Counted from the stretch's first letter, positions 46,054-54,818 are shown. The stretch: 64,000 nucleotides of DNA from Pseudomonas sp. MPC6 (GCF_006094435.1 NZ_CP034783.1:1577001-1641000), one strand, 5' to 3'. Notes: generated by a model from the letters alone, not told the origin. Made by a program: numbers and translations.

Positions 46054-47718
46054 TTACATGTTCGGATAAGTCGGGCCGCCGGAGCCTTCCGGCGCCACCC
46101 AGGTGATGTTCTGTGCAGGGTCCTTGATGTCGCAGGTCTTGCAGTGAACGCAGTTCTGGGCGTTGATCTGGAAGCGCTTCTCGCCGTCTTCTTTGGTCAC
46201 CACTTCGTACACGCCGGCCGGGCAGTAACGCTGGGCAGGTTCATCGTACAGCGGCAGGTTCTTGGCGATCGGGATGCTCGGATCGGTCAGCTTCAGGTGG
46301 CACGGCTGTTCTTCTTCATGGTTGGTACCGGAGATGAATACCGAGCTCAACTTGTCGAAGCTGAGCTTGCCGTCCGGTTTCGGGTAGTCGATCTTCTTGC
46401 AGTCGGCCGCCAGTTTCAGGCACGCGTAGTCCGGCTTGGTGTCGTGCAGGGTGAACGGCAGTTTGCCGCCGAAGATGTTCTGATCGAGCCAGTTGAAACC
46501 ACCGCCGACGATGGCGCCGAACTTGTGGATCGCCGGGCCGAAGTTGCGGCTGGCGAACAGTTCGTCGTAGAGCCAGCTCTTCTTGAACGCGTCGACGTAG
46601 GTGGTCAGCTCTTCGGTGCCGTCCTTTTCCGCGAACAACGCGTCGGCCACGGATTCGGCGGCGAGCATGCCCGACTTCATGGCGGTGTGGCTGCCCTTGA
46701 TCTTGGCGAAGTTCAGGGTGCCGAGGTCGCAACCGATCAATGCGCCGCCCTTGAACACCATTTTCGGCAGCGAATTCAGGCCGCCTTTGCAGATGGCGCG
46801 AGCGCCGTAGCTGATGCGCTTGCCGCCTTCCAGGTACTGCTTGAGCACCGGGTGATGCTTGAGGCGCTGGAACTCGTCGAAGGGCGAGAGGAAGGTGTTG
46901 CTGTAGGACAGGTCGACGATCAGACCCACCACCACCTGGTTGTTTTCCAGGTGATAGAGGAAGGAGCCGCCGGTGTTCTCGGTGCCCATGATGTCCAGCG
47001 GCCAGCCGGCGGTGTGGACCACCAGGCCTGGCTGATGCTTGGCCGGGTCGACTTCCCAGATTTCTTTCAGGCCGATGCCGTAGTGCTGGGCGTCGGCCTC
47101 GCTGTCGAGGTTGAAGCGCTTGATCAGTTGCTTGCCGATGTGGCCACGGCAACCTTCGGCGAACAGCGTGTATTTGCCACGCAGTTCCATGCCCGGGGTG
47201 TACAGGCCTTCTTTCGGCTGACCTTCGCGGTCAACGCCCAGATCGCCGGTGATGATCCCGCGCACTACACCGTTTTCGTCGAACAGCGCTTCCTGGGCGG
47301 CGAAGCCCGGGTAGATTTCCACGCCCAGGTTTTCCGCCTGCTGGGCCAGCCAGCGGCACAGGTTGCCCAGGGAGATGATGTAGTTGCCTTCGTTGTGCAT
47401 GGTCTTGGGCACAAAGAAGTCAGGGATTTTCTGCGCGCTGTCGGCGTTCTTGAGCACGAAGATGTCATCGCGGGCCACCGGTGTGTTCAGCGGCGCACCC
47501 AGTGCTTTCCAGTCCGGGAACAGTTCGTTCAGGGCGCGGGGTTCAAAGATCGCGCCGGAGAGAATGTGTGCACCGACTTCGGAGCCTTTTTCGACCACGC
47601 AGACGCTGATTTCCTTACCGGCTTCGGCGGCCTTCTGCTTCAAGCGGCAAGCGGCGGAAAGACCCGCGGGGCCGGCACCGACGATGACCACGTCGAATTC
47701 CATGTATTCGCGTTCCAC
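46054..47718 (-). CDS. etfD: Electron-transfer flavoprotein-ubiquinone oxidoreductase
   Basis: A 554-residue membrane-associated oxidoreductase that moves electrons from reduced ETF to the quinone pool during fatty acid and amino acid oxidation. The N-terminal FAD site is DVVIVGAGPAGLSAACRLKQ near residue 9. The 4Fe-4S cluster cysteines lie near the end: CPAGVYEV, then NCVHCKTCDIKDPAQNITW. The protein ends GGPTYPNM, a family signature. It runs opposite to etfBA across a 545-base divergent region; the symbol also appears as etfQO or PA2953 in pseudomonads. Confidence 0.96.
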   Translation of the reverse strand: MEREYMEFDVVIVGAGPAGLSAACRLKQKAAEAGKEISVCVVEKGSEVGAHILSGAIFEPRALNELFPDWKALGAPLNTPVARDDIFVLKNADSAQKIPDFFVPKTMHNEGNYIISLGNLCRWLAQQAENLGVEIYPGFAAQEALFDENGVVRGIITGDLGVDREGQPKEGLYTPGMELRGKYTLFAEGCRGHIGKQLIKRFNLDSEADAQHYGIGLKEIWEVDPAKHQPGLVVHTAGWPLDIMGTENTGGSFLYHLENNQVVVGLIVDLSYSNTFLSPFDEFQRLKHHPVLKQYLEGGKRISYGARAICKGGLNSLPKMVFKGGALIGCDLGTLNFAKIKGSHTAMKSGMLAAESVADALFAEKDGTEELTTYVDAFKKSWLYDELFASRNFGPAIHKFGAIVGGGFNWLDQNIFGGKLPFTLHDTKPDYACLKLAADCKKIDYPKPDGKLSFDKLSSVFISGTNHEEEQPCHLKLTDPSIPIAKNLPLYDEPAQRYCPAGVYEVVTKEDGEKRFQINAQNCVHCKTCDIKDPAQNITWVAPEGSGGPTYPNM

Positions 47719-47875
47719 AGGTTATCTCCTACTCAAGGCTCAACAGTTTTTTTTCTAATTGGAGGTTGGGTGTCGCATCCATGAATGCCTGCTCGTTGCA
47801 GGAAAAGGACAAACGATAAACCACCTTTCTCTCTAAGGTGGCGCATTATATCTACACCACTCTCAGCGTCCAATA

Positions 47876-47889
47876 CAAACGTTTGTTTG
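47876..47889. promoter_or_regulatory. PsrA-type operator
   Basis: CAAAC-GTTT-GTTTG fits the published PsrA operator pattern, CAAAC with 2-4 bases then GTTTG. PsrA is a fatty-acid-responsive TetR regulator of Pseudomonas known to act on etf genes (from memory of Kojic and Venturi's work). The 12-base ACAAACGTTTGT within it is also a perfect palindrome. Confidence 0.6.
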
Positions 47890-47947
47890 AATTGGCCCGA
47901 AGCCAGAGAAATCATAGACGCGCGGCTTATGAATGGCCCATTTGGCG

Positions 47948-47977
47948 TATTGACCGGAATTAGTGTTCCGGTCAATA
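47948..47977. repeat. Perfect 12-base inverted repeat in the etf control region
   Basis: TATTGACCGGAA (47948-47959) and TTCCGGTCAATA (47966-47977) with a 6-base spacer. The arms carry a -35-like TTGACC in both directions, so the site may be an operator over promoters or a bidirectional promoter core. Confidence 0.7.
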
Positions 47978-48018
47978 TACGGGCGGTTTTGCGCTCGCCG
48001 TAGGCTGACTGTTGGTTT

Positions 48019-48194
48019 CAAGAGCACCTCTAAAGACAGGGCGGTGGCAGTAGAAGGTGATGCGTTGCGACCCCAGGGGCGCAGTTTACACGCTGCGATA
48101 ACGAATGACTCGTCGGTCACCATGACGAACGGTCATAAACCTCGTGAGCAAGGTTCACCCGATACACCTGCCAGCGTTTTTAGAGGTGCCCTTG
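48019..48194. repeat. 176-base block bounded by inverted 16-base ends
   Basis: CAAGAGCACCTCTAAA (48019-48034) and TTTAGAGGTGCCCTTG (48179-48194) are reverse complements with one mismatch (15 of 16). The interior has no reading frame of note. No target-site duplication is apparent. It may be a small mobile-element relic or a leader structure of etfB mRNA, whose ATG is 70 bases further on. Confidence 0.55.
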
Positions 48195-48263
48195 CGCCGA
48201 TGAGCATCAAACCGCCAGGTTCGCCTAGGCGACTTCTTTTCACCGGAGAGTAACGAGGAATCC

Positions 48264-49013
48264 ATGAAGGTTCTTGTAGCTGTCAAACGCGTTGTGGATT
48301 ACAACGTGAAAGTTCGCGTCAAGGCGGACAATTCCGGCGTCGACCTCGCCAACGTCAAGATGTCGATGAACCCGTTCTGCGAAATCGCAGTGGAAGAAGC
48401 CGTACGCCTGAAAGAAAAAGGTGTTGCGACTGAAATCGTCGTCGTCTCCATCGGCCCGTCCACCGCTCAAGAGCAACTGCGCACCGCGCTGGCTCTGGGT
48501 GCCGACCGCGCCATCCTCGTCGAATCCGCCGAAGACCTGACGTCGCTGGCCGTTGCCAAGCTGCTCAAGGCGGTTGTCGACAAGGAACAGCCTCAGCTGG
48601 TGATCCTTGGCAAACAAGCCATCGACAGCGACAACAACCAGACTGGCCAGATGCTAGCAGCATTGAGCGGTTATGGTCAGGGCACGTTCGCTTCAAAAGT
48701 CGAGATCAGCGGCGACACGGTTGCCGTGACTCGCGAAGTCGACGGCGGCGCGCAGACGGTTTCCCTGAAACTGCCGGCCATCGTCACCACTGACCTGCGT
48801 TTGAACGAGCCGCGTTACGCGTCGCTGCCAAACATCATGAAAGCCAAGAAGAAGCCTCTCGAAGTGCTGACTCCGGACGCTTTGGGCGTTTCCACCGCCT
48901 CCACCAACAAGACCGTGAAAGTCGAAGCGCCGGCTGCACGCAGCGCGGGTATCAAGGTCAAGTCGGTGGCTGAACTGGTCGAGAAACTGAAAAACGAAGC
49001 GAAGGTAATCTAA
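48264..49013 (+). CDS. etfB: Electron-transfer flavoprotein subunit beta
   Basis: EtfB forms the electron-transfer flavoprotein with EtfA and takes electrons from acyl-CoA dehydrogenases. The 249-residue protein starts [19 protein letters not shown], with [18 protein letters not shown] near residue 38 and [21 protein letters not shown] near 115, all family motifs; the AMP site lies in this part. GAGGAATCC precedes the ATG. Its stop is 2 bases ahead of etfA. Confidence 0.97.
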   Translation: MKVLVAVKRVVDYNVKVRVKADNSGVDLANVKMSMNPFCEIAVEEAVRLKEKGVATEIVVVSIGPSTAQEQLRTALALGADRAILVESAEDLTSLAVAKLLKAVVDKEQPQLVILGKQAIDSDNNQTGQMLAALSGYGQGTFASKVEISGDTVAVTREVDGGAQTVSLKLPAIVTTDLRLNEPRYASLPNIMKAKKKPLEVLTPDALGVSTASTNKTVKVEAPAARSAGIKVKSVAELVEKLKNEAKVI

Positions 49014-49015
49014 TC

Positions 49016-49945
49016 ATGACTATCTTGGTAATCGCTGAACACGACAACAAAGTGCTGGCCCCGGCCACGCTGAACACCGTGGCGGCTGCCGTCAAAATCG
49101 GCGGCGACATCCATGTACTGGTTGCAGGTCAGGGCGCTGGCGCCGCGGCTGAAGCCGCTGCGAAAATCGCTGGCGTAGCTAAAGTGCTGGTGGCCGACAA
49201 CGCCGCCTACGCTCACCAACTGCCGGAAAACGTTGCGCCGCTGGTAGCCGAGCTGGGCAAGGGCTACAGCCACATCCTGGCTGCCGCCACTTCCAACGGC
49301 AAAAACATCCTGCCGCGCGTTGCCGCGCAGCTGGACGTTGACCAGATCTCCGAGATTATCTCGGTAGAAAGCGCCGACACCTTCAAGCGTCCGATCTACG
49401 CCGGTAACGCCATCGCTACCGTTCAGTCCAACGCTGCGGTGAAAGTCATCACCGTGCGTGCTACCGGTTTCGACCCGGTCGCCGCTGAAGGTGGTTCGGC
49501 ATCGGTTGAAGCCGTTGCGGCTGCCCACGACGCTGGCATCTCCAGCTTCGTTGGCGAAGAACTGGCCAAGTCCGATCGTCCGGAACTGACCGCTGCCAAG
49601 ATCGTCGTTTCCGGCGGCCGTGGAATGCAGAACGGCGACAACTTCAAACACCTGTACGCCCTGGCCGACAAGCTGGGCGCTGCCGTCGGTGCTTCCCGCG
49701 CCGCGGTCGACGCAGGTTTTGTTCCCAACGACATGCAGGTCGGTCAGACCGGCAAGATCGTTGCTCCACAGCTGTACATCGCGGTCGGTATCTCCGGCGC
49801 GATCCAGCACCTGGCCGGCATGAAAGACTCCAAGGTGATCGTTGCGATCAACAAGGACGAAGAAGCGCCGATCTTCCAGGTGGCCGATTATGGCCTGGTG
49901 GCGGATCTGTTCGAAGCGATCCCTGAGCTGGAGAAGCTGGTCTAA
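49016..49945 (+). CDS. etfA: Electron-transfer flavoprotein subunit alpha
   Basis: EtfA carries the FAD of the electron-transfer flavoprotein. The 309 residues end in the conserved FAD-binding part: VVSGGRGM near 200, [19 protein letters not shown] near 240-260 and [18 protein letters not shown] near 280, all diagnostic. It follows etfB by 2 bases, in one transcript, and a strong terminator closes it. Together with etfQO it links beta-oxidation to the respiratory chain. Confidence 0.97.
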   Translation: MTILVIAEHDNKVLAPATLNTVAAAVKIGGDIHVLVAGQGAGAAAEAAAKIAGVAKVLVADNAAYAHQLPENVAPLVAELGKGYSHILAAATSNGKNILPRVAAQLDVDQISEIISVESADTFKRPIYAGNAIATVQSNAAVKVITVRATGFDPVAAEGGSASVEAVAAAHDAGISSFVGEELAKSDRPELTAAKIVVSGGRGMQNGDNFKHLYALADKLGAAVGASRAAVDAGFVPNDMQVGQTGKIVAPQLYIAVGISGAIQHLAGMKDSKVIVAINKDEEAPIFQVADYGLVADLFEAIPELEKLV

Positions 49946-49967
49946 TCCAGCGGCTTCACTTATAAAG

Positions 49968-49998
49968 AGCCCGACCTGTTGGTCGGGCTTTTTTTTTT
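49968..49998 (+). terminator. Terminator of etfBA
   Basis: A perfect 9-base stem AGCCCGACC / GGTCGGGCT with a 4-base loop and a run of ten T's, 23 bases after the etfA stop. Confidence 0.94.
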
Positions 49999-50006
49999 GT
50001 TTTTTC

Positions 50007-50109
50007 TGTGTAGGAGCAAGCTTGCTCGCGATGGTCGCAAAGGCACCGCGTTTATTCAGAAAGAACGCGTTATCGTTAACGTCCATCGCGAGCAAGCTTG
50101 CTCCTACAG
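50007..50109. repeat. Inverted REP pair after etfA
   Basis: GTAGGAGCAAGCTTGCTCGC (50010-50029) faces GCGAGCAAGCTTGCTCCTAC (50088-50107), an exact inverted match over at least 20 bases. This is the AGCAAGCTTGCT variant of the repeat family. Confidence 0.88.
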
Positions 50110-50143
50110 CAGATATAACCGGGTTTAGGAGGAGTGTATTGCC

Positions 50144-50968
50144 ATGGATCTGCGCCGAGTGTTCGGTTGGTCAATGCTGTTGGGGCTGACGGTGTTGCCG
50201 GTGCTGTCTGTTGCTGCGGGCAAATGTGAACGCCTGATAGTCACCGGCAGCCCGGACGCACCCCCTTACCTGTGGCAAGACCCGCAGCACCCCAAACACC
50301 TGATCGGCGCCAGTGCCGATCTGTTGCAGCAGGTGGCGGGGGAGTTGGGGATCAAGGTCGAACTGCTGTATGCCGGCAAACGCGCCCAGGCTCTGGACGA
50401 GGTGCGCAGCGGGCGCATGGACATGCTGGCCGATGCGCCGTTGACCGTCAGTGGACTCGAATCCCTGGATTACATTCATCCGCCGTTGCTGGAAAACGAT
50501 TACCTGGTCTGGACCCGAAAAGACTCGGCACTGGTCTACAACGAAGCGCAGGACCTGCACGGTCATCCCGGCGCTTTATCGGAAAAGGCTCGTCTGACCC
50601 CGGCATTCGGCACCTTCGCCGAGCAGCAATTGACCCTCGCGCACACGCCTAACCTGACCCAGGCTTTTCAGAAGTTGCTGTTGGGCGAGGTCGAGTTTGT
50701 CCTCGCCGGCCGCTACTCGGGCATGGCCGCCGTACAGGCACTGAGCATGGTCAACGACCTGGTCGCGCGACCCCGGCCGGTCGACAAACCCGGCCTATTC
50801 CTCGCGGTCTCCCATAACTCCGCCTGCAACGATCCGTGGTTACGCGGACAGCTGGCTAAAAAGATGACAGAATTGCTCGCGTCCGGACTGGCGGAAGCCG
50901 CATTGCAGCGCAATGTCGAGCGCTGGAAGTTGCAGCAGCAACGACCCGCCAGTACCCCAAAACAGTAG
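50144..50968 (+). CDS. Periplasmic substrate-binding protein, SBP_bac_3 family
   Basis: A 274-residue exported protein. A Sec signal peptide covers about the first 25 residues (LLGLTVLPVLSVAAG). The rest resembles family-3 solute-binding proteins of amino acid ABC transporters (APPYLW-type start, DMLADAPLTVSGLESLDYI near 98-116). No permease or ATPase gene is adjacent, so it may be a sensor or orphan binding protein. The next gene, a lipoprotein, begins 9 bases later and is probably in the same transcript. Confidence 0.8.
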   Translation: MDLRRVFGWSMLLGLTVLPVLSVAAGKCERLIVTGSPDAPPYLWQDPQHPKHLIGASADLLQQVAGELGIKVELLYAGKRAQALDEVRSGRMDMLADAPLTVSGLESLDYIHPPLLENDYLVWTRKDSALVYNEAQDLHGHPGALSEKARLTPAFGTFAEQQLTLAHTPNLTQAFQKLLLGEVEFVLAGRYSGMAAVQALSMVNDLVARPRPVDKPGLFLAVSHNSACNDPWLRGQLAKKMTELLASGLAEAALQRNVERWKLQQQRPASTPKQ

Positions 50969-50977
50969 GGATTTTTA

Positions 50978-51334
50978 GTGAGTATTCGACCTCTTTCCGC
51001 TGCCCTGGCCGTTCTGGCTCTGGCGGGTTGTGCAGCCGATCCGGCGCCGAATGAACAGATACGCCTGACCGAGCAGGCGCTGGTACAAGCAAAAGCTGTG
51101 GGTGCCACCGCCGACGACGTGCCGGAATTGAAACTGGCCGAAGAAAAATTCACCCGTGCCCAGGGCGACATGGCCGATCAGTCCTATAAACATGCGCGCA
51201 TGCGGGCCGAACAGGCCGAGCTGGACGCGCGTCTGGCCGAAGCCCGGGTCCTGACCCGCAAGAGTGAAGAAAAGTTGAACGTGCTCAATACCCGCATCAC
51301 CCGCTTGCGCAAGCAACTGGGAGATGCCCAATGA
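50978..51334 (+). CDS. DUF4398-type lipoprotein
   Basis: A 118-residue lipoprotein starting at GTG. The signal MSIRPLSAALAVLALAGCAA has the lipobox LAGC with C18. The mature part is alpha-helical and coiled-coil-like (KHARMRAEQAELDARLAEAR), as in DUF4398 proteins. It overlaps the OmpA-type gene by 4 bases; the latter's N-terminal half looks like a related helical domain, so the two may act together at the outer membrane. Confidence 0.86.
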   Translation: MSIRPLSAALAVLALAGCAADPAPNEQIRLTEQALVQAKAVGATADDVPELKLAEEKFTRAQGDMADQSYKHARMRAEQAELDARLAEARVLTRKSEEKLNVLNTRITRLRKQLGDAQ

Positions 51335-52143
51335 GCCTCAAGCGCAAAGTACTCGGCGGTTTGCTCCTGGCAGGCTGCGCCAGCCTCTATGGCTGTGCCG
51401 GCCAGCACAGCGAGGCCGCGTTGCAGCAGGCCGGCGTTGATTTCCAGAAGGTCAAGGAAGACGCCAACGTGCTGCGGATCGCGCCCAAGGATGTGATTCG
51501 CGCCGGTGAATCCCTGGCCCGCGCCGATCGTCTGTCCAGCTACTGGGGCAGCGGATCCGACGTGCAGCATTACGCTTATCTGAGCCAGCGCTACAGCGAA
51601 ATCGCCCGTGAACACTCCAACCAGGTGCTCAACGAAGAGCGCGCGGCGAAGCTCGAACTGGAGCGTCAGCGCCTGCAACTGGCCCTGCGCGAATCCAAAT
51701 TGCTCAGCGTGCAACAGCAGGGCAAATGGCTTGAAGAACAGATTCTCGCGCTGGCCACCACCCAGACCGACCGTGGCCTGGTGATGACGCTGGGCGATGT
51801 GCTGTTCGATACCGGCGAAGCGGAGTTGAAAAATTCGGCCAACCGCGTGGTGTTGAAAATCGTGCAGTTCCTGCAGCTCAACCCCAAGCGTGTCGTGCGT
51901 ATCGAAGGCTACGCCGACAGTACCGGCGGCAAGCAGGAAAACCTCAAACTGTCCCGCGACCGTGCGCAATCGGTGGCGAACGTGCTGATGGACCTGGGTA
52001 TTGACGACAAACGCATCCAGGTCGAAGGCTACGGCGATGAATACCCGGTGGACGCCAATGCCTCGGAACGGGGTCGTGCGCAGAACCGTCGGGTGGAAAT
52101 TGTGTTCTCCGATGAAAAAGGCCAGCTTGGCGCTGCTCGCTGA
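51331..52143 (+). CDS. OmpA-family lipoprotein with an N-terminal helical (DUF4398-like) domain
   Basis: A 270-residue outer-membrane lipoprotein. LLLAGCASLYGCAG gives a lipobox cysteine at about residue 16. Residues ~25-140 are helical and like the preceding gene's product; residues ~145-260 form an OmpA peptidoglycan-binding domain: GDVLFDTGEAELKN, IEGYADSTGGKQENLKLS and RAQNRRVEIVF, with the usual Asp and Arg that contact diaminopimelate. It probably ties the outer membrane to the cell wall. A terminator follows. Confidence 0.88.
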   Translation: MSLKRKVLGGLLLAGCASLYGCAGQHSEAALQQAGVDFQKVKEDANVLRIAPKDVIRAGESLARADRLSSYWGSGSDVQHYAYLSQRYSEIAREHSNQVLNEERAAKLELERQRLQLALRESKLLSVQQQGKWLEEQILALATTQTDRGLVMTLGDVLFDTGEAELKNSANRVVLKIVQFLQLNPKRVVRIEGYADSTGGKQENLKLSRDRAQSVANVLMDLGIDDKRIQVEGYGDEYPVDANASERGRAQNRRVEIVFSDEKGQLGAAR

Positions 52144-52168
52144 TCAGCAATCCTAACCCTGCATCCCC

Positions 52169-52201
52169 AACCCGGCCTGCCCAGCAGCGCCGGGTTTTTT
52201 T
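52169..52201 (+). terminator. Terminator after the OmpA-family gene
   Basis: AACCCGGC (52169-52176) and GCCGGGTT (52189-52196) form a perfect 8-base stem with a 12-base loop and a T-run, 25 bases after the stop. Confidence 0.88.
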
Positions 52202-52234
52202 GCGCCTGACAATGTTCGCGCCATGCCAATAGAG

Positions 52235-52267
52235 CAGTACAGATTTTGCTGACACTGCACTGTACTG
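52235..52267. promoter_or_regulatory. Inverted repeat upstream of the mocR-type gene
   Basis: CAGTACAG (52235-52242) and CTGTACTG (52260-52267), perfect 8-base arms with a 17-base spacer. It sits 95-127 bases ahead of the gene and is a plausible autoregulatory site of the MocR-type regulator. Confidence 0.45.
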
Positions 52268-52361
52268 TCGACTATTGTGGCAACTGTCCCCGTACACTTC
52301 TAAACTGTTCCGGTATTGTTTCACACAAGAATAAAATGCCCGTGAAATCGAGTGCTGCGTC

Positions 52362-53801
52362 ATGACCAATCTCTTGCTTTACCAACGTATTGCTCAACAA
52401 CTGGCCGAAGACATCCGCCGGGGTGTCTATCAACCGGGGGAGCGCGTGCCTTCGGTACGCAAGATGAGCTCGCAGCTCAACGTCAGCCATGCGACGGTGT
52501 TGCAGGCCTACGCCAATCTCGAGGATCAGGGGCTGATCCGTGCCCGGCCGCAGTCGGGCTACTACGTGCACCAGACCCCCGCGCTGACCGCGCCGACGCC
52601 GGACATCGCCAGGGTCGAGCGTCCCGGCCTGGTCACCCGCAGCAGCATCATTCAGCAAGTGCTGGTCGAATCCCGCCGCGAGGGGGTGTTTCCCTTGGGC
52701 GCGGCCGTACCGAGTGTCGATTATCTACCGGTCAGGGCGCTGCATCAGCAATTGGCCAAAGTCACCCGTTTCCATAGTCCGCGGGCATTCAGCTACATGT
52801 TCAGTCCCGGTTTCGAACCGTTGCGACGCCAAGTGGCGATTCGCATGCGCGATGCCGGCGTGGTGGTCGATCCCTCGGAAGTGGTCATCACCCACGGCTG
52901 CGTCGATGCCTTGCAGATGTCCCTGCGTGTCCTGACCCGGCCGGGCGACTTGATCGCCGCCGAGTCGCCGACCTACTACGGTTTGCTCCAGCTGGCTGAC
53001 CTGCTGGGCCTCAAGGTCATCGAGATTCCCAGCGATCCGGCGACCGGCATGAGCCTCGAAGCCCTGCAACTGGCGGCCAACCAGTGGTCGATCAAGGCGC
53101 TGGTGCTGACCACTCGTCTGAGCAATCCGCTGGGCGGCACCATGCCCGAAGAGCGACAGAAGCAACTGCTGCGCCTGGCCTCGGATTTCGATATCCAGGT
53201 TGTCGAAGACGATATCTACGGCGAACTGATGTTCGAGCAGGGCCGCACCAAATCGCTCAAGGCCTACGACCGGCTGGATCGGGTGATCTATTGCTCGAGC
53301 TTCTCCAAGACCCTGTCGCCGGGCGTGCGGATCGGCTGGATGATTGCCGGCAAGTACCAGCAGGAAATCCAGCGTTTGCAGACGTTCAGCACCCATTCGG
53401 CCTGCAGCGTCACGCAGATGGGCATTGCCGCGTATCTGGAAAACGGTGGCTACGACCGGCATTTGCGCTACATCCGCCAGGAGTACCGCAAGAACCTCAG
53501 CGCGTTCCAGCTGGCGGTGCAACAGCATTTTCCGGAAGGCACACAGATGACCCGGCCGACCGGCGGCTTCATTCTGTGGGTCAGTCTGCCGGGAAGGGTC
53601 AACACGCAGGAACTGCATGTGCGCGCCTTGCAGCAGGGCATCAGCATCGCGCCGGGGCTGATTTTCAGTAACACAGAACAGTTCAATCACTGCATTCGAC
53701 TGAACTGCGGCATCCCCTGGAACCGGGAAGCCGAGCGTGCATTGATGACCCTGGGCATGCTTGCCACCCAGCTCTGTCAGGAAATGGCCGGCGGTTTTTG
53801 A
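52362..53801 (+). CDS. MocR-type regulator (GntR helix-turn-helix fused to aminotransferase)
   Basis: A 479-residue fusion of a GntR winged helix (residues 1-75; GERVPSVRKMSSQLNVSHAT and QSGYYVHQTP) and a fold-type I PLP aminotransferase domain (about 100-470). The PLP lysine lies in YCSSFSKTLSPGVRIGW near 305, and TRLSNPLGG and EDDIYGEL are cofactor contacts. MocR proteins sense PLP or a PLP-substrate adduct and control nearby genes; here the target is not clear. A palindrome upstream may be its site. Confidence 0.9.
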   Translation: MTNLLLYQRIAQQLAEDIRRGVYQPGERVPSVRKMSSQLNVSHATVLQAYANLEDQGLIRARPQSGYYVHQTPALTAPTPDIARVERPGLVTRSSIIQQVLVESRREGVFPLGAAVPSVDYLPVRALHQQLAKVTRFHSPRAFSYMFSPGFEPLRRQVAIRMRDAGVVVDPSEVVITHGCVDALQMSLRVLTRPGDLIAAESPTYYGLLQLADLLGLKVIEIPSDPATGMSLEALQLAANQWSIKALVLTTRLSNPLGGTMPEERQKQLLRLASDFDIQVVEDDIYGELMFEQGRTKSLKAYDRLDRVIYCSSFSKTLSPGVRIGWMIAGKYQQEIQRLQTFSTHSACSVTQMGIAAYLENGGYDRHLRYIRQEYRKNLSAFQLAVQQHFPEGTQMTRPTGGFILWVSLPGRVNTQELHVRALQQGISIAPGLIFSNTEQFNHCIRLNCGIPWNREAERALMTLGMLATQLCQEMAGGF

Positions 53802-53879
53802 CCGGGCAGGCAGGCCGTGCTTGTCTTGTTGCGTGCAACAGGCGAGCATATGGCTCCTGCCGTTTGCGTCGTTGGTTCC

Positions 53880-54359
53880 ATGAAAGCGATTTTCCCCGCT
53901 GTATGGCTTTCGATATGCCTGCTGATGTCCTTTCAGGCAGAAGGCCTCATGGCAGCTCCCGTCCAGGAAAAACCGGCAGCCAACGCCACCTCGAAACAAC
54001 CGGCACCGACCAGGAAAGCCGCAGCGGTCAAGGTCAAAAAGAAAGCGGCCAAGGTGAAAAAACGCGCGCCAATTGCGTCCAAGTCCAAACCGGCCAGTGA
54101 AGTGGTGAAGACCAAGCTGCCTTCGGCCCATCTGGATTTGAGCCTGCCCGAGGACATGGCCGAGGAACTGAAACCCATCGGTTCGGTACCCTTGCCACGG
54201 CGCGACCCGGTATTGCCGCAAATGTTCGGTGACAAGGCCGACAGCACGCCGTTCCAGCTCAACGGAAGGCTGATCAGTAACGAAATGCAGTTGCAACTGC
54301 GTAACGAAGAGCGCCGGGAAGTCGAAGGCGCTGCGCTGGAATTCGAATTCAAGCGGTAA
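53880..54359 (+). CDS. Small exported Lys/Ala-rich protein of unknown function
   Basis: A protein of about 159 residues. With the ATG at 53880 the N-terminus is a Sec signal peptide (KAIFPAVWLSICLLMSFQAE, cleavage near AEGLMA). The mature part starts with a Lys/Ala/Pro-rich stretch (KVKKKAAKVKKRAPIASKSK) followed by a compact C-terminal part (SVPLPRRDPVLPQMFGDK ... GAALEFEFKR). An ATG at 53850 with AGGCGAG upstream is an alternative start. No family is recognised. Confidence 0.7.
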   Translation: MKAIFPAVWLSICLLMSFQAEGLMAAPVQEKPAANATSKQPAPTRKAAAVKVKKKAAKVKKRAPIASKSKPASEVVKTKLPSAHLDLSLPEDMAEELKPIGSVPLPRRDPVLPQMFGDKADSTPFQLNGRLISNEMQLQLRNEERREVEGAALEFEFKR

Positions 54360-54522
54360 TTGCCATCCATCTGTGACCTGTCGGCCAGACACTTTGTCGG
54401 AGACTGGTCAGTCACGTTCGTTTGAGCAAAAAACCTGGGCCCAGGCAATTTAAAACGACTGTTTTAACGGTTACCCTGTGTCTCGTCTTTAACCCATCGC
54501 CCATCGCGAGGAGCTCGTCGTC

Positions 54523-54777
54523 ATGAAATGCCGTGAAGGCTGTGGCGCCTGTTGCATTGCCCCTTCCATCAGTTCACCGATTCCCGGCATGCCCAATGGC
54601 AAGGCCGCCGGAGAACGTTGCGTACAACTCTCTACAGAGAACCTGTGCAGTATTTTCGGTGATCCGCAACGTCCTGCCGTGTGTTCAGCATTTGAAGCCG
54701 ATGTCGAAGTCTGCGGAAGCAGCAGTGATGAAGCGATCAAATTGTTGGGTTGGTGGGAGCAAATGACGGCGGCGTGA
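54523..54777 (+). CDS. YkgJ-family cysteine-cluster protein
   Basis: An 84-residue protein with the YkgJ/CxxxCxxC cysteine cluster. The start MKCREGCGACCIAP is followed by GERCVQLSTENLCSIFGD and PAVCSAF; about nine cysteines overall, likely to hold zinc or an iron-sulfur cluster. The function of the family is not settled. GCGAGGAG stands just before the ATG. The next gene begins 41 bases later. Confidence 0.88.
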   Translation: MKCREGCGACCIAPSISSPIPGMPNGKAAGERCVQLSTENLCSIFGDPQRPAVCSAFEADVEVCGSSSDEAIKLLGWWEQMTAA

Positions 54778-54818
54778 TGGGTTCAACGAACGGAACTTCA
54801 ACAATAAGGAATAAGATT

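Larger units (their letters stand above)
47719..48263. promoter_or_regulatory. 545-bp divergent control region between etfQO and etfBA
   Basis: No gene is supported here. It contains the PsrA-type box at 47876-47889, a perfect 12-base inverted repeat (47948-47977) and a pair of long inverted sequences at 48019-48034 and 48179-48194 that frame a 176-base block. AT-rich stretches near 47840-47870 and 47970-47980 probably hold promoters, but I cannot place them with confidence. Confidence 0.6.

Noticed and set aside
45982..47784. A 600-codon plus-strand open frame opposite etfQO
   Set aside because: Shadow of etfQO; no signal or domain, and the minus-strand protein is a complete well-known enzyme.
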